From: CAILZL01 sp050248275 | GTDB lineage: Bacteria; Pseudomonadota; Gammaproteobacteria; Steroidobacterales; Steroidobacteraceae | DNA length: 64,000 nucleotides | NCBI GenBank assembly: GCA_050248275.1 | Contig: JBFWSR010000003.1 | Coordinates: forward strand, 1 to 64,000 | Reading direction: 5' to 3' | Shown here: positions 52,621 through 60,359 of the stretch, piece by piece | Layout of the letters: every line of letters begins with the position of its first letter | How positions within the stretch are numbered: the first letter of the stretch is position 1 | Translations under genes and position numbers: made by a program | Notes under the pieces: generated by a model | Database searches by the model: none | The model's input: the letters and a program-made list of their open reading frames with translations, nothing else | Told to the model about the DNA's origin: nothing

Positions 52621-53517
52621 TCACGCCAACAGGTTCCATAGCGGCACCGTAATGAATGACACCAGAATGCCGATGCCGGCCATCATGCTGGCCAGCGGCG
52701 GGTCCAGGTCAGCTTGTTGAGCCAGGATGGCGGCGGCGATCGTCGGCGCCATGGCGGCTTGCAGCAGCGCCACTGTCAGTATGGGCTGTTTGATGTGCAG
52801 CGCCAGACCGATGCCGAAAACAAGCAGCGGAGCCAGAGCAAGTTTCCAGATCAAACCAAGCGTAAACGGCGCAACGCGATGGCCGCTCAACTTCAGGCGC
52901 AATTGCAGGCCCACCGCGAACAGCGCCAGGGGCGCCAGAGAGGCGCTGATGCGCCCCAGCACTTCCTCCAGCAATGCGGGCCAGCCGGGCGTCAATGCCA
53001 CCAGGAACGCAACCAGCAAGGCGATGAAGGGTGGAAATAGAATGGTTTTCCGGGTCAGGGTGCGCAAATCGATTTTGTCGCCCGAGTACCAGGCCACCAC
53101 CAGACTGCCACCGATATTGATGACCATGAAGCTGCCCAGTTGATCGGCGATGGCGGCATAGGTCAGCGCTTCCTTGCCGCGCAAGGCTTCAATCAGCGGA
53201 AAGCCGACAAAGCCGCTGTTGCACGAGCCGGCCATGAGCACGATGGCGCCGATGGTATTGCGCGACCAGTTAAGCCACGTGCCAAGCCGATGAAACACCA
53301 GCCATGTGCCCAGAAATATCAGCCAGATACTGGCCGCGAGGAACCACAGCGAGGCATCGAACTTGAGATGTGGAATGATCTCGAGGATGGTGGCGGGCAG
53401 GGCGATGTAAATCACCCACCAGTTAAGATGCTTCGCCAGCCCTTCAGGCGGCCGGCCCAGATGAGCAATCAGCGCGCCCAGCAGCAAGCAAACCAGCAGT
53501 AACAAGAACGATGCCAT
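52621..53517 (-). CDS. AEC family (auxin efflux carrier-like) permease
   Basis: A 298-residue membrane protein with about ten hydrophobic segments. The AEC fold is seen in LPATILEIIPH, VLMAGSCNSGFVGFPLIEAL and the C-terminal LLQAAMAPTIAAAILAQQADLDPPLASMMAGIGILVSF. Bacterial members export small carboxylates such as malate or malonate; the substrate is unknown. A large inverted repeat lies upstream (53585-53640). Confidence 0.88.
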   Translation of the reverse strand: MASFLLLLVCLLLGALIAHLGRPPEGLAKHLNWWVIYIALPATILEIIPHLKFDASLWFLAASIWLIFLGTWLVFHRLGTWLNWSRNTIGAIVLMAGSCNSGFVGFPLIEALRGKEALTYAAIADQLGSFMVINIGGSLVVAWYSGDKIDLRTLTRKTILFPPFIALLVAFLVALTPGWPALLEEVLGRISASLAPLALFAVGLQLRLKLSGHRVAPFTLGLIWKLALAPLLVFGIGLALHIKQPILTVALLQAAMAPTIAAAILAQQADLDPPLASMMAGIGILVSFITVPLWNLLA

Positions 53518-53584
53518 GAACCGACCTTGTGCAAGACAACAGGCTGAAGATGTTACTACGGCAGCCGTTCCGGCTCATGCTTCT

Positions 53585-53640
53585 GTCACACGCAGGCAAG
53601 GCGGGCGCTCTTCCGTTGAGCGTCACCTTGCCTGTGTGAC
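53585..53640. repeat. Large inverted repeat between catalase remnant and AEC permease
   Basis: Arms GTCACACGCAGGCAAGG (53585-53601) and CCTTGCCTGTGTGAC (53626-53640) pair except for a GC bulge, with an inner CGCTC/GAGCG stem. No U-run follows on either strand. It could be the old catalase terminator or a small mobile palindrome. Confidence 0.6.
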
Positions 53641-53642
53641 AT

Positions 53643-53988
53643 TCAGGCTTTATGCAGCGCTCTAGCCACGCCGGCTGCATAGTCGGGATGCACCTGCTCG
53701 AACAGCTTCAGTTGTCGCGCCACGATGGTTTCCGGTACGCCGGCCATGGCGGCGGCAATGTTGCCGTACAGACGCTGCTTCTGTGCGGCATCGAACAGGT
53801 TGAACAATGCACGTGGCTGGCTGAAATCGTCTCGGTTCGTAATAGGCGTCGGGATCCTGCTCATTGTTGCTGAAGAAACGCATGGCGCCATCCTTACTGA
53901 ATATGCGCGCCTGCTGCATCTTGTCCGGCGAAAAACTGATACCGGGCACGATGTTGGAAGGCGAGAACGCCGGCTTGTGTTGTGTCAT
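53643..53988 (-). pseudogene. Catalase (clade-type KatA/KatB) C-terminal remnant
   Basis: The minus strand keeps catalase C-terminal sequence: SPSNIVPGISFSPDKMQQARIF, then KDGAMRFFSNNEQDPDAYYEP, and in a second frame FSQPRALFNLFDAAQKQR and NIAAAMAGVPETIVARQLKLF ending at TGA 53643. Compared with intact catalases, the first two thirds with the heme pocket are missing, a segment between ARIF and KDGAMR is deleted, and a frameshift near 53830-53840 breaks the reading frame. It cannot encode a working enzyme. Confidence 0.85.
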
Positions 53989-54063
53989 GCAATCGGCCTC
54001 AGAGTCTGTGGAGAATGCGCTGTGCCGGAGTAGAATCATGCGGCACTTCCCGGAGACCCTGGC

Positions 54064-54708
54064 TTGCTGGATTTCATCGTCAAGATTTTGCTGGCGTATA
54101 TGCTCGGTTCGTTGCTGGGCAGCCTGATCATCGGCCGTCTCAAAGGCGGCGTGGATATCCGCAGCCAGGGCAGCGGCAATGCCGGCGGCACCAATGCGCT
54201 GCGCACCCAGGGCTGGAAATTTGCGGCCGGCGTGATGCTGATCGACATCGGCAAGGGCTGGCTGGCGGTGGTGATGTTGCCGCTGCTGTCGCTGCCGGCG
54301 TTCAGTACCGATGTGATCGACCTGAACTGGCTCAGGATCGGTTGCGGCATGGCCGTGGTGTTCGGTCATGTGTATCCGCTGTGGTTTGGTTTTCGCGGCG
54401 GCAAAGGCGCGGCGACACTGGCAGGGGTGGTGCTGGGACTGGCGCCGGCCGCGTTGCCTTATGTGATGGCGGTGTGGTTGCTGGCATTGATGCTTACCGG
54501 CTTCGTTGGCTTGAGCACCATGCTCTCGACGGCTAGCTTCAATATATGGGTGTGGCTTAATCCGAACGATGCGCGCGAGGCGCTGTGGCTGTTCGGCATT
54601 TCAATGACGGTGTTTGTCATTTATACCCATCGCGGCAATATCCAGCGCATGTATGCCGGCAATGAGCATCGCGCCCGCAAGCTGTGGCTGTTCAAGGGCC
54701 GCACATGA
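54064..54708 (+). CDS. plsY: Acyl-phosphate glycerol-3-phosphate acyltransferase PlsY
   Basis: Membrane acyltransferase of the first phospholipid step, 214 residues. Motifs: GSLLGSLIIGRLKGGVDIRSQGSGNAGGTNALRT (signature near the N-terminus), GHVYPLWFGFRGGKGAATLAG, and a third block (IVYTHRGNIxR-like VIYTHRGNIQRMYAG). The TTG at 54064 is chosen because CGGAGACC precedes it and it gives the family N-terminus; no ATG fits. It overlaps birA by 4 nt. Confidence 0.94.
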   Translation: MLDFIVKILLAYMLGSLLGSLIIGRLKGGVDIRSQGSGNAGGTNALRTQGWKFAAGVMLIDIGKGWLAVVMLPLLSLPAFSTDVIDLNWLRIGCGMAVVFGHVYPLWFGFRGGKGAATLAGVVLGLAPAALPYVMAVWLLALMLTGFVGLSTMLSTASFNIWVWLNPNDAREALWLFGISMTVFVIYTHRGNIQRMYAGNEHRARKLWLFKGRT

Positions 54709-55733
54709 ACCAGGGCCATGTGACCACGCCGGCAGTCAGCGAGACGCCGCGTCGCGAACAGCTGCTGGCATTGTTGTCCGATGGCGCAGTGCATTCCGGC
54801 GAGCGACTGGCCGAGCAGTTACAAATCACGCGTGCAGCGGTATGGAAAGCGGTGCAGTCGCTGCGCGAACTGGGCATTGAGCTTGAATCGCAACATCACG
54901 GCTATCGCCTGCCCCATGCGGTGGATCTGTATGACGCGCAGCGCATACGTGCAGCCTTAAGCGCCACCGCCGCCGCTGCGTTACAGCGCATGGACGTGTT
55001 GTTTGCCGTGGATTCAACCAACCGCTTTGTCACTGCGCAACCCGCTACGCAGGCAGGACAGGCGGTGCTGTGTGTGGCCGAGATTCAACAGGCGGGGCGC
55101 GGCCGGCGTGGGCGCAGCTGGCTGGCGCCATTCGGTTCCGGTATCTGCATGTCGCTGGGCTGGCTGTTTGACAGCATGCCGCCGACTTTCCCGGCATTGA
55201 GTCTGGCGGTGGGCGTGGCCTTGACGCGTGCGCTGCATCGCTTTGGCGCGCACGAAGTCGGTTTGAAGTGGCCCAACGATTTGTTGTGGCGCGGCCGCAA
55301 GCTGGCCGGCGTGTTGATCGAGATGCGCGGCGAGCCGGAGGGCCCGGCGCATGTGGTGATCGGCATGGGTCTGAATCTGCGTCTGCCTGCAGCGGATCGG
55401 CAGGCGCTGGCCGAACAGCAAGTGCGGGTAACCGATCTGCGTGAAATCCTGGGCGGGCAATGCCCCACGCGCAATGCGCTGGTCGCCGCCTTCACCACCG
55501 AGTTGTTGCAGGTGCTGACCGTGTTCGCGCGTGATGGCTTTGCGCCTTTCATTGATGAATGGCAACGTCATGACGTGTTGCGTGCAGCCGAAGTGAAAGT
55601 GCTGCTGGGCGATCGAATTGTATTGGGTGTGGCCAGGGGCGTTGCCGAAGATGGCAGTCTGTTGCTCGACACGGATGAAGGCAGACAACGCTTTGTCTCC
55701 GGCGAAGTCAGTCTGCGTGCGAGGCATGACTGA
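54705..55733 (+). CDS. birA: Bifunctional biotin ligase/biotin operon repressor BirA
   Basis: A 342-residue protein with an N-terminal winged HTH (LLALLSDGAVHSGERLAEQLQITRAAVWKAVQSL) and a biotin-protein ligase domain (EIQQAGRGRRGRSWLAPFGSGICMSLGW, VGLKWPNDLLWRGRKLAGVLIEM) plus the C-terminal SH3-like domain. It biotinylates carrier protein BCCP and can repress biotin genes. The ATG overlaps the plsY TGA and its own TGA shares a base with the coaX start. Confidence 0.96.
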   Translation: MNQGHVTTPAVSETPRREQLLALLSDGAVHSGERLAEQLQITRAAVWKAVQSLRELGIELESQHHGYRLPHAVDLYDAQRIRAALSATAAAALQRMDVLFAVDSTNRFVTAQPATQAGQAVLCVAEIQQAGRGRRGRSWLAPFGSGICMSLGWLFDSMPPTFPALSLAVGVALTRALHRFGAHEVGLKWPNDLLWRGRKLAGVLIEMRGEPEGPAHVVIGMGLNLRLPAADRQALAEQQVRVTDLREILGGQCPTRNALVAAFTTELLQVLTVFARDGFAPFIDEWQRHDVLRAAEVKVLLGDRIVLGVARGVAEDGSLLLDTDEGRQRFVSGEVSLRARHD

Positions 55734-56512
55734 TGCGCCTGCTGCTCGACATCGGCAATACCCGCATCAAGTGGGCGGTGCAGACCGAACAGGGTCTGGA
55801 TGAGCAGCAGGCCATTGCCCATGCTGGACTCAGCGCGGCGCAACTGGGTACGCAGGTGTTTGCGCCCAGCGGTCAGGTATCGCAACTGCTGGTATCCAAT
55901 GTCGCGGGCAGCGCAATGGCCGAACAGGTGCGACAGGCAGCGCGCGATTGCTGGCAGCTCGAACCGCAGTTTGTGGTTGCCACCGCAACGGCCAACGTTG
56001 CAGGTCGCATCCTGCGCAATGCCTATGCCGAACCGGCCAAACTGGGTTCGGATCGCTGGCTGGCGCTGCTGGCCGCCTGTGCCCTGCAACCCGGCGCAGC
56101 CCTGGTGGTATCGGCGGGTACGGCGCTGACGCTCGATGCCCTGACCGCACAGGGGCAGCATCTCGGCGGCATGATTGCACCCGGTCCCGATTTGATGATG
56201 AGCAGCCTCATGCAGCGCACCAGCGACATCGCGATACGTGCCGAGCAAGGCCGGCAGGGCAATGAGTTCTTCGCCGACAACACGCTGGGCTGTGTCTATC
56301 AGGGCTCGGTGCAGGCGGCCGTGGCCTTGATTGAATCGGCCCATGCACGTATCAACACCACGACTGGCGGCGTGCGCCTGCTATTAACAGGCGGCGCGGT
56401 AGCGCTGCTGCAACAACATCTGTCGTTGCCGGTGCAGGTAGTGCCTGATCTGGTATTGCAGGGTCTGGCGGCTTATGGCCAGCGCTCAGATATAGTGGCG
56501 CCGAGTCAATGA
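55733..56512 (+). CDS. coaX: Type III pantothenate kinase
   Basis: First step of CoA synthesis by the CoaX (ASKHA) family, 259 residues. Motifs: LLDIGNTRIKWAVQ (phosphate 1), KLGSDRWLALLAA (here AKLGSDRWLAL), VVSAGTALTLDAL with the catalytic Asp, and GGMIAPGPDLMMSSL. The birA-coaX pairing is widespread in gamma- and betaproteobacteria. Start and birA stop share an A (TGATG). Confidence 0.95.
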   Translation: MRLLLDIGNTRIKWAVQTEQGLDEQQAIAHAGLSAAQLGTQVFAPSGQVSQLLVSNVAGSAMAEQVRQAARDCWQLEPQFVVATATANVAGRILRNAYAEPAKLGSDRWLALLAACALQPGAALVVSAGTALTLDALTAQGQHLGGMIAPGPDLMMSSLMQRTSDIAIRAEQGRQGNEFFADNTLGCVYQGSVQAAVALIESAHARINTTTGGVRLLLTGGAVALLQQHLSLPVQVVPDLVLQGLAAYGQRSDIVAPSQ

Positions 56513-56576
56513 GGATGGTTAGCCGACACCGCCGAGTCGGCTATGATCCACGCCTGACGGTGAGGGCTCTTCAATC

Positions 56577-56855
56577 ATGCAGCGACTGACAATCTTGATG
56601 ACCGCATGCGCAATGAGTCTGCTGCTGGCGTCCGCCACACAGGCGGCCGATGTCGCTGCGGGCAAAAGCGTGGCGCAGGCCAGGTGCGCTGCCTGTCATG
56701 AGCCTGCCGACTGGCAGGGTGAAACTGCCGCCAGCCTGCAATCGCTGATTCGCGATGTGGTGTCCGGCAAGGTGAAGCACAGCAAGACCAAGGTGGAGTT
56801 GAATGAAACCGACATCGCCAACGTGACCGCCTACTGGCTGACGGGAAAAAAATAA
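56577..56855 (+). CDS. Small periplasmic c-type cytochrome
   Basis: A 92-residue monoheme cytochrome: signal peptide (TILMTACAMSLLLASATQA), heme site CAACHEP and a short helical domain ending in TDIANVTAYWLTGKK. The distal axial ligand is probably a Met or His but is not evident: no Met follows the heme site, and the remaining candidate is the His in GKVKHSK. Electron-transfer partners are not identifiable here. Confidence 0.85.
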   Translation: MQRLTILMTACAMSLLLASATQAADVAAGKSVAQARCAACHEPADWQGETAASLQSLIRDVVSGKVKHSKTKVELNETDIANVTAYWLTGKK

Positions 56856-56863
56856 TTCACATC

Positions 56864-57589
56864 ATGCGCGCGTTTGCCCTGCTGCTGATCCTGGCCAATA
56901 TCTGCTTCTTCTTCTGGGCGCATTACATTGATGTACCGGAAGCCGCTTCGCGTGCAGCAGTCATGTCTGCGGGCAAACCGCCGCCGCGTCTGCTGCTGGC
57001 CAAGGAACGCCAGACCGATGCGGACGCCATCGCCGCGCGGCTGACCAGCGAGCTGAGCTGCATCAGCGTCGGCCCGTTGAGCTCCGCGACCGAACTGCAG
57101 CAATTGCAGGCGCGCGTGCAGGACGCCGGCTTCACCAGCAACGCACGCAATGAACAGGGTGAAATCTTCGCCGGCTACTGGGTCAGCCTACAGGGCTTTG
57201 CCACGCGTGCCGATGCCGAACAGGCCATGTCGCGCTTGCGCGCCGCGGGCGTCACCGATGCCTACATCCTGCCCGAAGAAAACCCACCCAACATGCTCTC
57301 GCTGGGCGTGTTCTCCGAACAAGCGCGCGCCGAACAGCGTCGTGAAGCCATCGCCAAACTGGGTTTCCAGCCGCAGGTGCAGAAGCGCATGCGCAGCGGC
57401 GAAGTGCACTGGCTGGACGTGACATTGCAGGAGCCCGGGCAATTGCTCGACCCGGCGTTGCTGCAACCGGAATCCGGCGGCATCGTGCGACTGGAAACGC
57501 GCGCCTGTCCTGATGCAGCCGCTGTTCCTGTCGCACAGAACCCTGCGCCGCCGCCCACATCCGGCCGCGCCACTGCAAGACATCAGTAA
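56864..57589 (+). CDS. SPOR domain-containing membrane protein
   Basis: A 241-residue protein with an N-terminal transmembrane anchor (FALLLILANICFFFWA) and a C-terminal SPOR-like domain (about residues 100-170: YWVSLQGFATRADAEQAMSRLRAAGV, YILPEENPPNMLSLGVFSE) that binds denuded peptidoglycan glycans at the septum. It follows the cytochrome gene by 8 bp; the tail is Pro/Ala-rich. Confidence 0.85.
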   Translation: MRAFALLLILANICFFFWAHYIDVPEAASRAAVMSAGKPPPRLLLAKERQTDADAIAARLTSELSCISVGPLSSATELQQLQARVQDAGFTSNARNEQGEIFAGYWVSLQGFATRADAEQAMSRLRAAGVTDAYILPEENPPNMLSLGVFSEQARAEQRREAIAKLGFQPQVQKRMRSGEVHWLDVTLQEPGQLLDPALLQPESGGIVRLETRACPDAAAVPVAQNPAPPPTSGRATARHQ

Positions 57590-57623
57590 TTGGCGGTTCC
57601 GCGGCATGGCCGGTGATTGGGAC

Positions 57624-57652
57624 GTGAATTCAGCCACCTGACCCGCTACAAT
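57624..57652 (+). promoter_or_regulatory. Probable promoter of tRNA-Thr
   Basis: TACAAT at 57647-57652 is a good -10 element; the -35 GTGAAT (17-bp spacer) is weak. Confidence 0.45.
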
Positions 57653-57689
57653 CGCCGCCGCGTCTGCGGACCATTAAAGTCATTCGATT

Positions 57690-57765
57690 GCCGGCTTAGC
57701 ACAGTTGGTAGTGCACCTGATTTGTAATCAGGGGGTCGGGGGTTCAAATCCCTCAGCCGGCACCA
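57690..57765 (+). tRNA. tRNA-Thr(TGT)
   Basis: A 76-nt cloverleaf: acceptor GCCGGCT/AGCCGGC, D-arm GCAC-AGTTGGTA-GTGC, anticodon loop TTTGTAA (TGT), T-loop TTCAAAT, discriminator A, encoded CCA. It lies 80 bp left of a tRNA-Pro fragment, but the downstream element is marked by that fragment, not by this tRNA. Confidence 0.96.
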
Positions 57766-57775
57766 TTTAATCATG

Positions 57776-57843
57776 GGTCCATTCCGGTCACCCATGTTTC
57801 CGGTATAAACTGTTACCTATGTGATCGGAATGGACCGGTTTTT
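57776..57843. terminator. Inverted repeat after tRNA-Thr, possible terminator
   Basis: GGTCCATTCCGGTCAC (57776-57791) and GTGATCGGAATGGACC (57821-57836) form a 16-bp stem with one mismatch around a 29-nt loop, followed by GGTTTTTA. It could end the tRNA-Thr transcript or be the terminal inverted repeat of a vanished element. Confidence 0.5.
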
Positions 57844-57845
57844 AT

Positions 57846-57890
57846 TGGTCGGGGTGACAGGATTCGAACCTGCGACCTCTACGTCCCGAA
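57846..57890 (-). other. tRNA-Pro(CGG) 3' fragment, predicted attachment site (att) of an integrated element
   Basis: Read on the minus strand the 45 bp run from the anticodon loop (TTCGGGA, anticodon CGG) through the T-arm (GCAGG-TTCGAAT-CCTGT) to the acceptor CACCCCG, A and CCA of a tRNA-Pro. The 5' half is absent: the sequence before TTCGGGA does not match the anticodon stem. Displaced 3' tRNA ends are made when tyrosine integrases use tRNA genes, and an integrase gene starts 163 bp to the right. Confidence 0.85.
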
Positions 57891-57983
57891 CTGACTAAAT
57901 CAGCATCCAGCGATATCCATTAATGTCCAAAGAACATCGAAAAAACCAGCATAAATGTAGAATTTATTGATTTTCTTTGTTTG

Positions 57984-58003
57984 TGGATGTCTGTTGACAT
58001 CCA
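57984..58003. promoter_or_regulatory. Palindrome upstream of the integrase gene
   Basis: TGGATGTC and GACATCCA, perfect 8-bp arms around TGTT, lie 50 bp before the integrase start in AT-rich DNA. Candidate operator or arm-type binding site for the integrase; role inferred from location. Confidence 0.4.
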
Positions 58004-58052
58004 ATAAAAAATAGACCCTAATTTGGCCCCTAGAAGTTCCTAGGTGGACCCT

Positions 58053-59315
58053 ATGAATCGACTAACGGAAACCGCTCTCCGAGCTGCCTTAAAAAGGACT
58101 CGGACCTCGCAAACGGATATCGCTGATGGAATGGTGCCTGGCCTGTTCATTCGACTAGGGAATGGTGGTGCCGCCACATGGTCACTGAGGGTGCGAGTTT
58201 CCGGCGAGGCGGGTACTTCTAACCGGGGGCTGATGCTCAAGGGTAGAAAGCACCGATTTACGCTCGGAACCTATCCAGAATTAAGTATCGAAGCCGCCCG
58301 TGCCAAGGCAAACATGTACCGGGACCAGGGCAAAAAAGGGGAGAACCCTGTTCTGGCCTTCGAGAGGGCTGCCACCGCTGGTGGCTTAACCATCGAAGCT
58401 CTATCCCGAAAGTTTATGGACGAATACGTACTGTCGAAGGAACTAAGGTCCGCACGTAAGTACCAGCAGGCAATTGATACACATTTGACGCCGAATGTTG
58501 GTACCACGTTGGTAGACGGACTAAGCAGGGACCAAATTCGTGAATTGCTGAGGAAGGTGCGTGTACGCCGTACACGACCGGACTCTCCGAAGGGCAGGGT
58601 GCGTGGTGGCACCGAAGCTGCCCGGACAATTTTGGGCGTTCTCAGGCATATGTTGTCATGGGCAATTCGCGAAGGATTGGTAAAGCGAACCGACAATCCA
58701 GCGAGCGATATGGAAAGGAACTTGCCCAAAAAGCGTAAAAAGGATCGTGTGTTGACCCTTGAAGAGGCTCGGCTCGTGTGGCGCGCAGCTGAAAGTGCGG
58801 GTTATGCATTCGGGACACATGCGCGACTAATGATGCTGACTGGTTGCCGTGCTGGTGAATGGGCAAAAGCACAATGGAGGTGGGTGGATCTTGAGCACGG
58901 GTTGCTGGTGATCCCTGCTGAAGCCTACAAGACTGATCACGTACACGTAGTACCTTTAGTTCCCCAGGCGATTGAGATTCTTAACCGAATTCCTAAAGGT
59001 GGTGGCGGTTACATCCTGTCCAATACCGATGGCAAGAAGCCGATTGTAGGAATCGGAAAATTCTACAAAACCCGCCTGCCACGTGAAATTGTAGCGCTCA
59101 ACGGACAGGGGTTATCTGATCCATTTACATCCCACGACTTGCGCCGGACAGTCGCTACCCGGCTTGGCGAGTCCCTTGGGGTAGGTGGTGAGCAGTTGAT
59201 CCAGAGAGTACTGGGTCACTCTGACGGGAGCGTGACTGCAATTTACAATCGTTACGGATATGTAAAAGAGATGCGCGTGGTACTCCAGAACTGGGCGCGG
59301 GACCTAACCGCATGA
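58053..59315 (+). CDS. Tyrosine integrase (P4-like, DUF4102 N-terminal domain)
   Basis: A 420-residue integrase. DUF4102-type N-terminus (GLFIRLGNGGAATWSLRVRV, TLGTYPELSIEAARAKAN), SAM-like domain around residues 110-210, then the catalytic domain with Arg in MLTGCRAGEWAKAQW, the HxLR box HDLRRTVATRLGESL, the second His in RVLGHSDGSVTAIYNRY and the nucleophilic Tyr there. ATG at 58053 follows AGGTGG. Its G+C is below the host's. It lies beside a tRNA-Pro fragment, the typical site for an integrative element. Confidence 0.94.
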   Translation: MNRLTETALRAALKRTRTSQTDIADGMVPGLFIRLGNGGAATWSLRVRVSGEAGTSNRGLMLKGRKHRFTLGTYPELSIEAARAKANMYRDQGKKGENPVLAFERAATAGGLTIEALSRKFMDEYVLSKELRSARKYQQAIDTHLTPNVGTTLVDGLSRDQIRELLRKVRVRRTRPDSPKGRVRGGTEAARTILGVLRHMLSWAIREGLVKRTDNPASDMERNLPKKRKKDRVLTLEEARLVWRAAESAGYAFGTHARLMMLTGCRAGEWAKAQWRWVDLEHGLLVIPAEAYKTDHVHVVPLVPQAIEILNRIPKGGGGYILSNTDGKKPIVGIGKFYKTRLPREIVALNGQGLSDPFTSHDLRRTVATRLGESLGVGGEQLIQRVLGHSDGSVTAIYNRYGYVKEMRVVLQNWARDLTA

Positions 59316-59676
59316 TCAATACATATGAAACGGCGAGCTGCCAACTGTCCTGCTTCAGCCTTGCCACTTAATTCCGATCAACAATGCAGTTCTATCCAAG
59401 TCTGGGAACTGCCAAAAGAGGACTCGAAGTATTCGAATAACATTCAGAAAATATATCGTAAATATAACTGTTAATTCAGGATGCCCCCAATGCCCTCACG
59501 CTTGCGTAGCTGTGTTTGGCCTGCGACGGGTATCAGCAGGTCCTGTGAATTATTTCTTGGTCGATTTACTTCGCTATTGAACTTGCAGGCCGTCATCAAC
59601 CCAGCCGGATACGGCTTTTGCGTTGACCTGACTCCAGCACCATAGCCATTTACCCACGAGCGTCGTTGCGTCGGTA

Positions 59677-59859
59677 TCAACATGGTTCAAACACTTCGTT
59701 GTGCGCCTCCGGTCCGTCGGCATGTTGCTTGATACGTTGATGCCACCAAACGGCTGAACCGTCGCCGAATTCTGTGCTCCGTAACTGAGCTCCGTCGCTC
59801 GGTAAGGCTTGTGAAGCCTTCTGTAGCGTGGCATGAATGTCGTTTTCGCACCATTTCAC
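59677..59859 (-). CDS. Possible small protein or remnant, uncertain
   Basis: A GTG-started 60-codon frame reads like protein (LRSTEFGDGSAVWWHQRIKQ), with evenly spread polar and aromatic residues, but no ribosome site or known family. It could be a gene fragment left in the island. Confidence 0.3.
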   Translation of the reverse strand: MKWCENDIHATLQKASQALPSDGAQLRSTEFGDGSAVWWHQRIKQHADGPEAHNEVFEPC

Positions 59860-59868
59860 GCCTAGGCC

Positions 59869-59900
59869 TTGACTCTAGACCATGGTCCAGGGTTTAGACT
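59869..59900 (+). promoter_or_regulatory. MerR-family-type promoter for merR-copA
   Basis: TTGACT (59869-59874) and TAGACT (59895-59900) are 20 bp apart, longer than 17. Between them lies a dyad, CTAGACCATGGTCCAG (one mismatched pair). Overlong spacers with a central dyad are the mark of promoters twisted open by MerR-type activators. Confidence 0.8.
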
Positions 59901-59930
59901 CCTCCATAACGAGGTCGCCGGAGTTGAGTC

Positions 59931-60359
59931 ATGCAAACCATGTCCATCGGTAAATTGGCAAAGACCGCCCAGGTTGGCGTCGATACCGTGCGCTTTTACG
60001 AAAAGCACGGGCTGCTGCCTAAGCCGCAACGTCGGGAATCGGGCTATCGGCTGTACGGTGCCGACGATGCGCGGCGTTTGGTGTTCATCCGCCGCGCCAA
60101 GGATTTGGGCTTTTCGCTTGCCGATATCGGCGAGCTCCTCAAGTTGCGTGGCCAGACGGCGGACAAGAGCGGGCGTAGTGTCGAGCGCGTGCGCAACGTT
60201 GCTAAGAAAAAGTTGCAAACAGTGGAAGAGAAAATCGCCGAACTCGAACGGATTCGCGATGTGCTGAAAGACCTGGTAACAGCGTGTCCCGGACACGGCG
60301 ATGCAGATCACTGCCCGATCTTGCGGGCTTTCGATAACGACACGGGAGTTCAATCATGA
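59931..60359 (+). CDS. MerR-family copper-responsive regulator (CueR-like)
   Basis: A 142-residue activator/repressor with an N-terminal winged HTH (SIGKLAKTAQVGVDTVRFYEKHGLLP), a dimerisation helix, and a C-terminal metal site CPGHGDADHCPIL with Cys119 and Cys128. The residue at the start of the dimer helix is Ser83 (GRSVERV), where CueR also has Ser and divalent-metal sensors have Cys; this favours Cu(I)/Ag(I)/Au(I). ATG at 59931 follows GGAG. Overlaps copA by 4 nt. Confidence 0.9.
   Translation: MQTMSIGKLAKTAQVGVDTVRFYEKHGLLPKPQRRESGYRLYGADDARRLVFIRRAKDLGFSLADIGELLKLRGQTADKSGRSVERVRNVAKKKLQTVEEKIAELERIRDVLKDLVTACPGHGDADHCPILRAFDNDTGVQS

Larger units (their letters stand above)
59316..59930. 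other. Stretch between integrase and copper regulator
   Basis: About 615 bp with no well supported gene. A possible small frame is at 59677-59859 (minus), and a MerR-type promoter is at 59869-59900. The rest has no recognisable content. Confidence 0.5.
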
